From Actinomycetota bacterium (GTDB lineage: Bacteria > Actinomycetota > Acidimicrobiia > Acidimicrobiales > JAMCPD01), in NCBI GenBank assembly GCA_023379935.1, contig JAMCPD010000003.1, positions 1 to 64,000 on the forward strand: a stretch of 64,000 nt of DNA. Reading direction: 5' to 3'. Below the pieces are notes generated by a model. The model was not told the DNA's origin. It worked only from the letters and a program-made list of their open reading frames with translations, and searched no databases. How positions within the stretch are numbered: the stretch's first letter is position 1; each line of letters starts with the position of its first letter. Shown here piece by piece: positions 54,744-63,265 of the stretch. A program made the position numbers and the translations under genes.

Positions 54744-54763
54744 AATGCGGATTAATGCGGATT
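54744..54763. repeat. 10-nt tandem duplication after pckG
   Basis: Two copies of AATGCGGATT in the 83-base gap between convergent pckG and the ABC permease gene. Confidence 0.7.
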
Positions 54764-54802
54764 GGACGACATAGGAAAACCGTTGGCCTTGATCATATGG
54801 AG

Positions 54803-55975
54803 CTAAGAGGCTCCCAAGGGATCAAACCGGAATGTAAAAAGTACCAGCACTACAGCCGCAATACCCACAGCTAACAGCACAAGCAGATCGCCACTGGTAT
54901 CGGCAAGTGAAGCTCCGTTTGTCATAACTTCGCGCAGCCCCTGGCTCAGATAACGCAGAGGCATAAACAAGGCAAACTTCTGCATCCACTCCGGCGCTTG
55001 AGAAAGAGGAAAAAAGATACCGGTTAGGAACATCTGGGGCAAAGCTATGGTGTTGCCTATCATCATTGCAGCTTGCTCCCCCTTGGCGATCCCGGCAACT
55101 AAAAAGCCAAGCGCCAAGAAACAAAGTGATCCCACAACCAACAACAGTACCACCACAGCGGGTAAGGGGCCTATCCCGACTCCATAGAGTAACCTGGCGG
55201 TTGTCAACAGTACTGCCACCTGAATAGCTACAAGTACCAACTGTGCTGTTACATGCCCTATTACAAAAACCCACATCGGTACGGCGGTAGCCTTGATCCT
55301 CCTCAGTGTTCCCTGCTCTCTGTCTCTGACTAAACGCATACTCGCACCCAACATGGAGCTTGTCAACACTGCATACGCAATGATACCCGGGGTTAAAAAT
55401 TTGGTATAATGTGTCATAGCAAGCACACCTCCAACTGTTGCGCCGGAGGACTTGATGATATCAAGTTTCGGAATTACCGCAGGCCCCATATGTAGTAAGG
55501 TTTGGTTTACTCCAAGCTCTATTGCCTCCGCTACGGAGGTATAGTAGCCGTTTTCCGAAGCATTGTGAAAGTTCTCAACTACCTCTATCTGCAAGGGATG
55601 TGCATTGGGATTTAGAACAACCAAAGCAAAAGAGCTATTGCCGAGTGCAACATCATGGTTAGCCTGAGCAGCCGACATATACATGGGAGTAAAAAAACGA
55701 GGCGGTAAAAATTTTGCCATTAAAGTTGTCAGATCTTTTGGTCCCGAAAGTGCGACTTTTTGAACTCCTGACTTTAATATTCCACCGAATACCAGCATAA
55801 CAAAGAGTGGAAATAGCAAGCTAAACAACAATACCTGCCTGTTCCTAAGCAACATAAGCAGATTCATACGTATCAAATCCCTGCATGCAGATGGCCAAAC
55901 CAGCCTTCTTCGATGCACAGAGGCGCTTAAACTAACTTCACCCGGAGTTTGATCTGTTGTATCGGGCAATTTCAC
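54803..55975 (-). CDS. ABC-2 type permease
   Basis: Membrane subunit of an ABC exporter, 390 residues. One N-terminal membrane segment (VLLFSLLFPLFVMLVFGG), a ~150-residue extracytoplasmic region, then five C-terminal segments. MRLVRDREQGTLRRIKATAVP is the characteristic cytoplasmic motif of ABC-2 permeases of the DrrB/YhhJ type. It overlaps the ATPase gene by 4 bases. Substrate unknown; drug or lipid export is typical. Confidence 0.9.
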   Translation of the reverse strand: MKLPDTTDQTPGEVSLSASVHRRRLVWPSACRDLIRMNLLMLLRNRQVLLFSLLFPLFVMLVFGGILKSGVQKVALSGPKDLTTLMAKFLPPRFFTPMYMSAAQANHDVALGNSSFALVVLNPNAHPLQIEVVENFHNASENGYYTSVAEAIELGVNQTLLHMGPAVIPKLDIIKSSGATVGGVLAMTHYTKFLTPGIIAYAVLTSSMLGASMRLVRDREQGTLRRIKATAVPMWVFVIGHVTAQLVLVAIQVAVLLTTARLLYGVGIGPLPAVVVLLLVVGSLCFLALGFLVAGIAKGEQAAMMIGNTIALPQMFLTGIFFPLSQAPEWMQKFALFMPLRYLSQGLREVMTNGASLADTSGDLLVLLAVGIAAVVLVLFTFRFDPLGAS

Positions 55976-56970
55976 CGTCGGTTACCGCTGTTGTTCTCGT
56001 CGTCGTCTCCTATATGGTGTCCGGTTTGGACTAAGAACACATCCTCCAAGCTCGGACCATTGACGGAAAGCTCCTTCAATCCCTGACTACCCAGTCTGAG
56101 AGTAAGCTCCCCAACAACCTCACCGGGGTTTGAACACCTCAAATACCATCTACCTCCCGAAAAAGTGGCTGCAGTAACTCCCGGTAAATCCTTTAAAGCA
56201 GCCTCCTCTGGCGCTGTGAGTGACACTGTAACCTCACTGCCAAGTTCATTTATCAACTCAATTGGAGATCCCTGTGCCACCACTCTGCCTTGATCCACAA
56301 TAACCACCCGGTCCGCCAACACCTCCGCCTCTTCTATGTAGTGGGTAGTAAGCAGTATACTGCGTCCTTGCTTGTGTAAAAGACGTATTAATTCCCATGT
56401 GTCACGGCGGCTATGGGGATCAAGCCCAGTGGTAGGTTCATCCAGAATAATCAGCCTAGGATCGTTGCAAAGTGCAAGCGCAATAGAAAAGCGACGTTTT
56501 TGTCCTCCTGAAAGTTGATCCGTCCGCCTTTTTGCCAACTCGCCCAATCCCACCCAATCAAGTAACAAACCCGGATCAGTCTGGCAACCATAGAGGCTTG
56601 CAAACAGTTGTATGCACTCTGCGCAGGTAAGTTCAGAATAAGTTGCCCCCTCTTGTAACTGTACGCCAATAAGCCGCCGGGCCTTCTTATGGGGTAGCCC
56701 GAAAAGTTCCACTGTTCCCGCATCAGATTTTTTGAGTCCTTCTATAATCTCCAAAGTAGTAGTTTTCCCGGCACCGTTAGGACCTAAAAGTGCCAAGAGT
56801 TCCCCTTGTTTTACAACCAAGTCAATACCGTCAACAGCTTTGTTGGCACCATAAAACTTCACAAGTCCCTTTACGCTTACAGCGGGAACCTCCCCGGCTA
56901 AAGCTTGAATTGAACCATCTTGTTCAGGCAATAGATGTAGTCCTGTCGAAGCAGTATTGGCGGTACTCAT
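55972..56970 (-). CDS. ABC transporter ATP-binding protein (DrrA-type)
   Basis: ATPase partner of the following permease, 332 residues. Walker A LGPNGAGKTTTLEIIEG near residue 60, Q-loop VQLQEGATY, signature LSGGQKRRFSIAL, Walker B LIILDEPTTGLDPHSRRD, and a DrrA-type C-terminal extension. ATG start. First gene of the pair. Confidence 0.95.
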   Translation of the reverse strand: MSTANTASTGLHLLPEQDGSIQALAGEVPAVSVKGLVKFYGANKAVDGIDLVVKQGELLALLGPNGAGKTTTLEIIEGLKKSDAGTVELFGLPHKKARRLIGVQLQEGATYSELTCAECIQLFASLYGCQTDPGLLLDWVGLGELAKRRTDQLSGGQKRRFSIALALCNDPRLIILDEPTTGLDPHSRRDTWELIRLLHKQGRSILLTTHYIEEAEVLADRVVIVDQGRVVAQGSPIELINELGSEVTVSLTAPEEAALKDLPGVTAATFSGGRWYLRCSNPGEVVGELTLRLGSQGLKELSVNGPSLEDVFLVQTGHHIGDDDENNSGNRR

Positions 56971-57150
56971 ATATTAACAAGTATGCACCATAAAAGAGAG
57001 GATATTCCAATGCCACACATAAAAACCGCACTAAAGCCGACAGTTTCTAAGAAAATGGTAAGAGAATAACGCAACTGTTGCTTTGCCTCGCAGAATCACA
57101 TATGATTTTTGGCATCGGCATGAAAAATTCTGGAGTAGGTAGAGGAGGAC

Positions 57151-58731
57151 ATGATGAGAACGTCACTTAAGTCGCTGGTTATCATAGCTGTTGGAGCACT
57201 GATTTTAACAAGTTGTGGCTCATCACATATTCAATCCACCGGAAAAACCACTACTACACAGACTGGTTTGGCAACATCTATTCATAAAATTCGCCATATT
57301 GTTGTTATCTTTCAAGAGAACCGCTCTTTTGACAGCTATTTTGGAACTTATCCGGGCGCAGATGGCATACCAATGAACAATGGAATCCCGAGCGTCTGTA
57401 TTCCCGACCCTGTACGAAGCGCATGTATACGCCCGTATCCTGATCATGCCAATATCAATGTAGACGGACCGCACGATGCCATAGCAAGCCAAATGGATAC
57501 CAACAACGGTAAAATGAACGGATTCATATTTAGCGACCAAAAACTCTCTAACATTGAGTGCAATAACAACGATCCGCTTGCACCGGGTTGCGGGGAAGCT
57601 GCTCGCGCGGACGAAATAGTAGGGTATCACACCCAAAGTGATATACCTAACTACTGGGCATACGCTCAACATTTTGTACTCCAAGATCATATGTTTGAGC
57701 CAATACACTCTTGGAGTTTCCCGTCCCATCTTTACCTGGTGTCTGCTTGGTCAGCCAGTTGCGCCAAAAAAAACAGTCCGTCTTCTTGCTCATCGGCTCT
57801 TGACTTCCCGCCTCTGGCGAACAGATCCGATCCTACTCCATATGCCTGGACAGATATAACATGGTTGCTAAACCGCTATCATGTAAGCTGGTCATGGTAT
57901 CTGGACAACGGATATCAACCGCTAAGGGGTTCAGGTGTTGCCTGGCCGGCGTCACAACATTCCGGCTCCCAACATCTCGGCGCAGTGCAAACAGAGGGCT
58001 ATCCCGGGGTAAGGGCCACCATCAACAAACACGGAGTACCGTTAATATGGAATGTTATACCCGGTTTCACAGATGTACATCAAGATCACCAACTCGGCAA
58101 CGTGAGCCAACTGACCAACTTCTTCATCGCAGCAAAAAATGGCTCCCTTCCATCCATATCCTGGGTTTTGCCAAACGGATATGACAGTGAACACCCCCCA
58201 TCACCCGTCAGTGTAGGACAGTCCTATGTAACTAATATAGTAAATGCTGTAATGAAGAGTCCCGACTGGAACTCTACGGCCATCTTTATTACTTGGGATG
58301 ATTGGGGCGGATTTTATGACAATGTCGTCCCGCCGCAAGTTGACACCTTGGGCTATGGCATAAGAGTGCCGGGACTGGTCATAAGTGCTTATGCAAAACC
58401 CGGTTACATAGATCACCAGACTTTGAGTTTTGACGCATACTTAAAGTTCATTGAAGATGATTTTATGGGCGGAGCACGGTTAAACCCAAAGACGGACGGG
58501 CGAGCTGACCCGCGTCCTGATGTGAGAGAAAATGCCCCGATACTTGGCAACCTGGTCAACGATTTTAACTTTAACCAAAAACCGCTGCCGCCTTTGATAC
58601 TCCCCGTCAACCCCACAACGACTTTAAGTGCCCAGCCCACATTACCTCCGCCAATTGACGTGGTTCCTCTTTCAAAAGCACAGTTGGCCACAGCACAACT
58701 TCCTTATAAACTGTCTTATATAAAACCTTAA
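57151..58731 (+). CDS. Phosphoesterase-family (phospholipase C/acid phosphatase-like) lipoprotein
   Basis: Predicted exported lipoprotein, 526 residues: a signal segment ends in LTSC (Cys22). The phosphoesterase domain (PF04185 type) starts with IRHIVVIFQENRSFDSYFGTYPGADG, continues with HSWSFPSHLYLVSAWSA and contains the metal-site motif FITWDDWGGFYDNVVPP. The family includes bacterial phospholipase C and AcpA-type acid phosphatases; which activity applies is unclear. A strong AGGAGG ends 2 bases before ATG 57151, so the second ATG at 57154 is the better-spaced start. Confidence 0.88.
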   Translation: MMRTSLKSLVIIAVGALILTSCGSSHIQSTGKTTTTQTGLATSIHKIRHIVVIFQENRSFDSYFGTYPGADGIPMNNGIPSVCIPDPVRSACIRPYPDHANINVDGPHDAIASQMDTNNGKMNGFIFSDQKLSNIECNNNDPLAPGCGEAARADEIVGYHTQSDIPNYWAYAQHFVLQDHMFEPIHSWSFPSHLYLVSAWSASCAKKNSPSSCSSALDFPPLANRSDPTPYAWTDITWLLNRYHVSWSWYLDNGYQPLRGSGVAWPASQHSGSQHLGAVQTEGYPGVRATINKHGVPLIWNVIPGFTDVHQDHQLGNVSQLTNFFIAAKNGSLPSISWVLPNGYDSEHPPSPVSVGQSYVTNIVNAVMKSPDWNSTAIFITWDDWGGFYDNVVPPQVDTLGYGIRVPGLVISAYAKPGYIDHQTLSFDAYLKFIEDDFMGGARLNPKTDGRADPRPDVRENAPILGNLVNDFNFNQKPLPPLILPVNPTTTLSAQPTLPPPIDVVPLSKAQLATAQLPYKLSYIKP

Positions 58732-58812
58732 AAGTCGAATATAGCAGCGAAGTATGTCCAAGATGGAAAACTCATCTGGAACCTTACAGCGCAATGTGTA
58801 ATAATTAGTGGA

Positions 58813-59940
58813 ATGAAAACAGTAATATCCGACATGTTAGGAGTTGAGTTTCCGATATTGGCATTCAGCCACCAACGCGATGTAGTAGCAGCAGTAACAA
58901 ATGCAGGTGGGATGGGAGTTTTGGGGGCGGTATCCCTCACCCCCGAAGAGCTTGAAACCGAGCTTACCTGGATAGATGAACACACAAAAGGTAAACCCTA
59001 CGGCGTAGATGTAATAGTGCCGGCCAAGTATGTCGGAGACAGCGCAGGCGGGTTGTCAAAAACCGACTTGGACGCATTTATTCCTGAAGAGCATCGTGAG
59101 TTTATCGACCATCTAATGGAAAAGTACAATGTTCCCCCGCTGCCTAAAGACTATCCAAAACGTACAGGTTTGCTTTCCTGGTCACATAAGGGCACCACTG
59201 AGCTACTCGACATAGCCTTTTCCCACCCCATATCTCTTATTGCCAACGCCCTAGGCCCGCCCCCAGAAGATATGATAAAACAAGCCCATGAGAAAAATAT
59301 ACCGGTTGCCGCACTAGCCGGGAAAATAGAGCATGCATTGAAAAACGTGTCTCGTGGAGTTGATATCATAGTTGCACAAGGTTATGAAGCCGGCGGACAC
59401 ACAGGAGACATTGCCACAATGGTGCTTGTTCCGGAGGTTGTTGATGCCATAGCTCCTATCCCGGTGTTGGCTGCGGGTGGCATCGGAAGAGGACGTCAAA
59501 TGGCAGCCGCCATGGCACTCGGTGCTCAGGGGGTCTGGACTGGGTCGGTATGGCTCACCACCGAAGAGGCCGAAACGGAACCGGTGGTCAAGCAAAAGAT
59601 GCTAAGGGCCACATCTTCAGATACCGTAAAGTCTAGAGCAATGACCGGGAAGCCAGCACGACAACTGAGGTCAGCTTGGACAGATGAGTGGGAGGAACCG
59701 CAAGCTCCGTCACCCTTACCCATGCCGCTTCAATCCATGTTGATAGTTGAAGCATTGCAGCGTATACATAGGAGCGTCAAGGACGAAACGTCCGGACCGG
59801 GTCAGCTTGCCAACTACTTTGTAGGCCAAATTGTCGGTTCACTGAACAAAGTTACCCCGGCGCGACAGGTTGTCTTAGATATGGTGGAGGAGTTTGTGGA
59901 GGTTATAACCGGTTTTGACAAGTTGCTTCAGGACAACTGA
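58813..59940 (+). CDS. Nitronate monooxygenase / 2-nitropropane dioxygenase-family protein
   Basis: FMN-dependent TIM-barrel enzyme, 375 residues. LGVEFPILAFSHQRDVVAAVTNAGGMGVLG at the N-terminus, the central VAQGYEAGGHTGDIATMVLVPEVV with the catalytic-type His, and PVLAAGGIGRGRQMAAAMALGAQGVWTGS identify the family, which also includes enoyl reductases. ATG start. The ThDP enzyme starts 36 bases after the stop, suggesting a shared transcript. Confidence 0.87.
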   Translation: MKTVISDMLGVEFPILAFSHQRDVVAAVTNAGGMGVLGAVSLTPEELETELTWIDEHTKGKPYGVDVIVPAKYVGDSAGGLSKTDLDAFIPEEHREFIDHLMEKYNVPPLPKDYPKRTGLLSWSHKGTTELLDIAFSHPISLIANALGPPPEDMIKQAHEKNIPVAALAGKIEHALKNVSRGVDIIVAQGYEAGGHTGDIATMVLVPEVVDAIAPIPVLAAGGIGRGRQMAAAMALGAQGVWTGSVWLTTEEAETEPVVKQKMLRATSSDTVKSRAMTGKPARQLRSAWTDEWEEPQAPSPLPMPLQSMLIVEALQRIHRSVKDETSGPGQLANYFVGQIVGSLNKVTPARQVVLDMVEEFVEVITGFDKLLQDN

Positions 59941-59976
59941 TCGGTAGAACAATCGATCGATGAAGAGGAGCTTACC

Positions 59977-61602
59977 GTGGTAAAAGGGCATGGCGGCATC
60001 TTGGTCGTAAAAGCACTTAAGCCTTTTGGAATAAATGAGATATTCACACTTTCGGGTGGTCATATCTTTCCAATTTACGATGCTTGCGTAAAAGAGGGTA
60101 TAAAGATAGTGGACTTTCGTCACGAATCATCGGCAACATTCGCTGCTGAAGGTATGGCTAAGCTGACACGCAAGCCGGCTGTAGCAGTACTGACAGCCGG
60201 CCCGGGAGTAACAAACGGAATAAGCGCTATAACCACAGCCTGGTTTAACGGTTCCCCGCTTGTTGTTCTAGGAGGTAGAGCACCTCAAAATCGTTGGGGG
60301 AGCGGTTCTTTGCAAGAACTTAACCATATACCGATAGTCGACTCAATCACAAAGTTGTCTCTCACATCAACAACAACCGCTTCAATCCCGGATACCATAA
60401 CCAATGCTATATCGGTTGCACTAACTCCCCATCGCGGTCCTGTTTTTGTGGATATACCGCTTGATGTTCTTTTCGACGAAGCCGAGGCTGAGATACCGTT
60501 GCAGTCGTCATCTGTGATTGCACCTCAACCAGATGAAGCTGATCTGAAAAAGGTGGCTGTTTTGTTGGCAAAAGCTTCAAAACCAGCCATTATCGCCGGT
60601 TCGGATATATGGTGGGGGAAAGCATGGGAAGCCTTGCAAAATCTGGTGGAACTCCTGCGTATCCCTACCTTTACAAACGGTCAAGCCAGAGGTTGCCTAA
60701 CTTCAGACCATGAACTTTATTTTTCACGTACAAGATACAAACTAAAGGAGTCCGACATAGTGGTGGTAGTCGGTACACCACTTGATTTCAGACTTTCTTT
60801 CGGGCAGTTTGGAGATGGAGAGGTGATACACATTATGGACAGCCCACCGGCAAACCATCCTCTTGGTGTAAGGCTGAACACCAGCTTAATTGGAGATTTG
60901 AAACACATCCTAACTGAGTTGAGCAACCATCTGCCTGAACAGGTAAAAGATCACGAAACATGGATTGATGAGTTGCGAAGCGAAGAAGATGCTATCAGGC
61001 AAGACGAACATGCCCAAATGACTGCCGCTTTCTCAGCAAAACCCATTCACCCAATTGCTCTGTATGGAGAGTTGAATAAATACCTGGATAAGGATGCAGT
61101 TGTAATAGGCGACGGCGGAGACTTTGTTTCTTGGGCGGGAAAGTTGATTAACTCATATCAACCCGGCTGTTGGATGGATCCCGGCCCTTATGGATGTTTA
61201 GGTACCGGATTGGGCTATGCAACGGCAGCGAGGATAGCACACCCCGATCGCCAAGTAGTACTTTTGGCTGGAGACGGCGCCTTCGGTTTTTCCGCCATAG
61301 AGTTAGATACCCTGGTACGCCACAAGATTGCTGTTGTCATTATAGTGGGTAACAACGGGATATGGGGACTGGAAAAACACCCTATGAAAATGCTCTATGG
61401 ATATGACGTAGCCGCTGACCTACAACCTGAATGCCATTACGACAAGCTTGGGATAGCGTTGGGAGGAGGCGGCGAAACCATATCATCATTAAAAGAGTTC
61501 GGCCCTGCAATAAAACGTGCCTTTAGCGCCAAAGTGCCTTACGTGTTGAATATCTTGCTTGACCCCCAAGTTGCATACCCACGTACGTCCAGTCTGGCTT
61601 GA
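59977..61602 (+). CDS. ThDP-dependent acetolactate synthase-like enzyme (IlvG / 2-hydroxyacyl-CoA lyase group)
   Basis: ThDP-binding enzyme of 541 residues. The catalytic Glu is in FRHESSATFAAEGMAK; the ThDP/Mg motif is GDGAFGFSAIELDTL ending in NN; LSGGHIFPIYD at the start resembles the mycobacterial protein annotated IlvG. It is clearly different from IlvB at 38894 and has no small subunit nearby. It could be a second acetolactate synthase, a 2-hydroxyacyl-CoA lyase or an oxalyl-CoA decarboxylase relative; the sequence alone does not decide. GTG start with GAGGAG upstream, following the nitronate monooxygenase gene. Confidence 0.82.
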   Translation: MVKGHGGILVVKALKPFGINEIFTLSGGHIFPIYDACVKEGIKIVDFRHESSATFAAEGMAKLTRKPAVAVLTAGPGVTNGISAITTAWFNGSPLVVLGGRAPQNRWGSGSLQELNHIPIVDSITKLSLTSTTTASIPDTITNAISVALTPHRGPVFVDIPLDVLFDEAEAEIPLQSSSVIAPQPDEADLKKVAVLLAKASKPAIIAGSDIWWGKAWEALQNLVELLRIPTFTNGQARGCLTSDHELYFSRTRYKLKESDIVVVVGTPLDFRLSFGQFGDGEVIHIMDSPPANHPLGVRLNTSLIGDLKHILTELSNHLPEQVKDHETWIDELRSEEDAIRQDEHAQMTAAFSAKPIHPIALYGELNKYLDKDAVVIGDGGDFVSWAGKLINSYQPGCWMDPGPYGCLGTGLGYATAARIAHPDRQVVLLAGDGAFGFSAIELDTLVRHKIAVVIIVGNNGIWGLEKHPMKMLYGYDVAADLQPECHYDKLGIALGGGGETISSLKEFGPAIKRAFSAKVPYVLNILLDPQVAYPRTSSLA

Positions 61603-61753
61603 ACTCCGCTCGTTGTGAGCAAAAGTATGCCCACACGACTTGGCGACACAGTTTGAGGCTGACCATATACGAGATCCGTTCCTTGATCAATATGATCTAA
61701 GTGTTATCTTTCGAATCTGTAACGGTCGTCGGGTAATACATTAATCGTACAAT

Positions 61754-61915
61754 GTGAGAAGATATTTTCTAAAACAGCTGCTGGCCCCGTCTCCAACCTC
61801 ATATCTCTCAGGCCGGCTGCTCGTGTCAGCCGGTAGTATGATACAACTGGCCAACTGGTATTACCACCTTGTCAACGCCGACTTTTTAAACTTCATCCCA
61901 GCCGGTGATACTTGA
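61754..61915 (+). CDS. Possible small protein upstream of rnpB
   Basis: GTG-initiated 53-residue frame beginning MRRYFLKQLLAPSPTSYLSG and ending FIPAGDT. It has a basic start and a moderately hydrophobic middle (LLVSAGSMIQLANWYYHLV) that could associate with a membrane. There is no Shine-Dalgarno, but TACAAT/TAATAC hexamers just upstream could be -10 boxes. It is below the 60-residue cut-off of the ORF track. It could be chance. Confidence 0.3.
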   Translation: MRRYFLKQLLAPSPTSYLSGRLLVSAGSMIQLANWYYHLVNADFLNFIPAGDT

Positions 61916-61976
61916 ACATCTGTTCTTATGCCGAATGGTAAAAAATATGTAACTCAAGAAGACGCGGATAACGTAG

Positions 61977-61982
61977 TATAAT
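61977..61982 (+). promoter_or_regulatory. -10 box of rnpB
   Basis: A perfect TATAAT ends about 10 bases before the P1 stem of RNase P RNA, the spacing expected for a transcript start at or just before 61992. The -35 region (TCAAGA) is weak. Confidence 0.6.
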
Positions 61983-61991
61983 AACTTAGTA

Positions 61992-62397
<406 letters not shown>

Positions 62398-62443
62398 GTT
62401 GTACTTCAAACGTGAATCCAAGCCACATGAGCATACCGACCGA

Positions 62444-63265
62444 CTACACATCCTTGTGTGTCACTACAAAAAGGCCGGCGGAAAGAAAAACCACCGCATA
62501 GCCAAAAAGAACAAGAGCACCGTCCCATTGGGGCAAGAAGGAGAAAATTGTCGAGTGCGTTGAATTGCCGAAAAGGTTTCCCGCTCCTATGAAACTCATA
62601 AACGCATGGTAAGGTAACCATTTCCCCGCCGGAGCGGTTCGCGGTATCGCGGATATAATATTCTCTATTATGAACCACCAAGCGAGCACTAAAACCGTTG
62701 CCCCAAGCTGATTTGTTATCAAAGATCCAAGTCCAACCCCTATTACTCCAAGCAGCCCCGCCGCTAAAATCAGGATAAGAACCTCCAACCCAACTCTCGA
62801 ACTAAATATCGCCTTTATCCAAGTGTTCCATGTACTGTAGGATTTCTTGCCCATTGAAAACCAGATCATCAAACTTCCCAAAACACCAATCAGCATAACA
62901 ACTGCTCCTAGAAGAAAGGAGGTAACTGCCTTTGTTATGAGCAACTGCCAACGTTTCGGAACAAGCAATAAGCTCATCGACACCGTATTGTGTCTGTATT
63001 CACCCGCCATCACTGTTATCCCGAACAGCACTAAGAATACCATCCAGAATGTGTCGCTGATCAAAAAGGTCTGAACAAGTTTTGGCGTAACCGCGACAAC
63101 AGAACCGTTGACAGAAGTACCCAATGCAATCATAAAGGCAATTCCCAATGCAAGTAGAAAAGCTACTAACCACATCATAACCAAAAATGCTCCAAGCAAC
63201 ACAAAAAATGACCGGGTGCTTTTGAACTTCACAAACTCAGATCTCATTAATCTTTGAAACTTCAT
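62444..63265 (-). CDS. ABC-2 type permease subunit
   Basis: Membrane subunit of a second ABC exporter, 273 residues, about six membrane segments. GITVMAGEYRHNTVSMSLLLVPKRWQLLITK is the typical ABC-2 segment of the BcrB/NatB-like group, and a short N-terminal segment MRSEFVKFKSTRSFF is characteristic. ATG start overlapping the ATPase stop by 4 bases. Convergent with rnpB. Substrate unknown; antimicrobial peptide or sodium export is known in relatives. Confidence 0.87.
   Translation of the reverse strand: MKFQRLMRSEFVKFKSTRSFFVLLGAFLVMMWLVAFLLALGIAFMIALGTSVNGSVVAVTPKLVQTFLISDTFWMVFLVLFGITVMAGEYRHNTVSMSLLLVPKRWQLLITKAVTSFLLGAVVMLIGVLGSLMIWFSMGKKSYSTWNTWIKAIFSSRVGLEVLILILAAGLLGVIGVGLGSLITNQLGATVLVLAWWFIIENIISAIPRTAPAGKWLPYHAFMSFIGAGNLFGNSTHSTIFSFLPQWDGALVLFGYAVVFLSAGLFVVTHKDV

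Larger units (their letters stand above)
61603..61991. other. Intergenic region upstream of rnpB
   Basis: About 390 bases with no gene in the track. It holds a possible 53-codon ORF (61754-61915), a perfect 7-bp CCGGCTG/CAGCCGG hairpin at 61813-61833 without a T tract, and the rnpB -10 box at 61977-61982. Confidence 0.5.
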
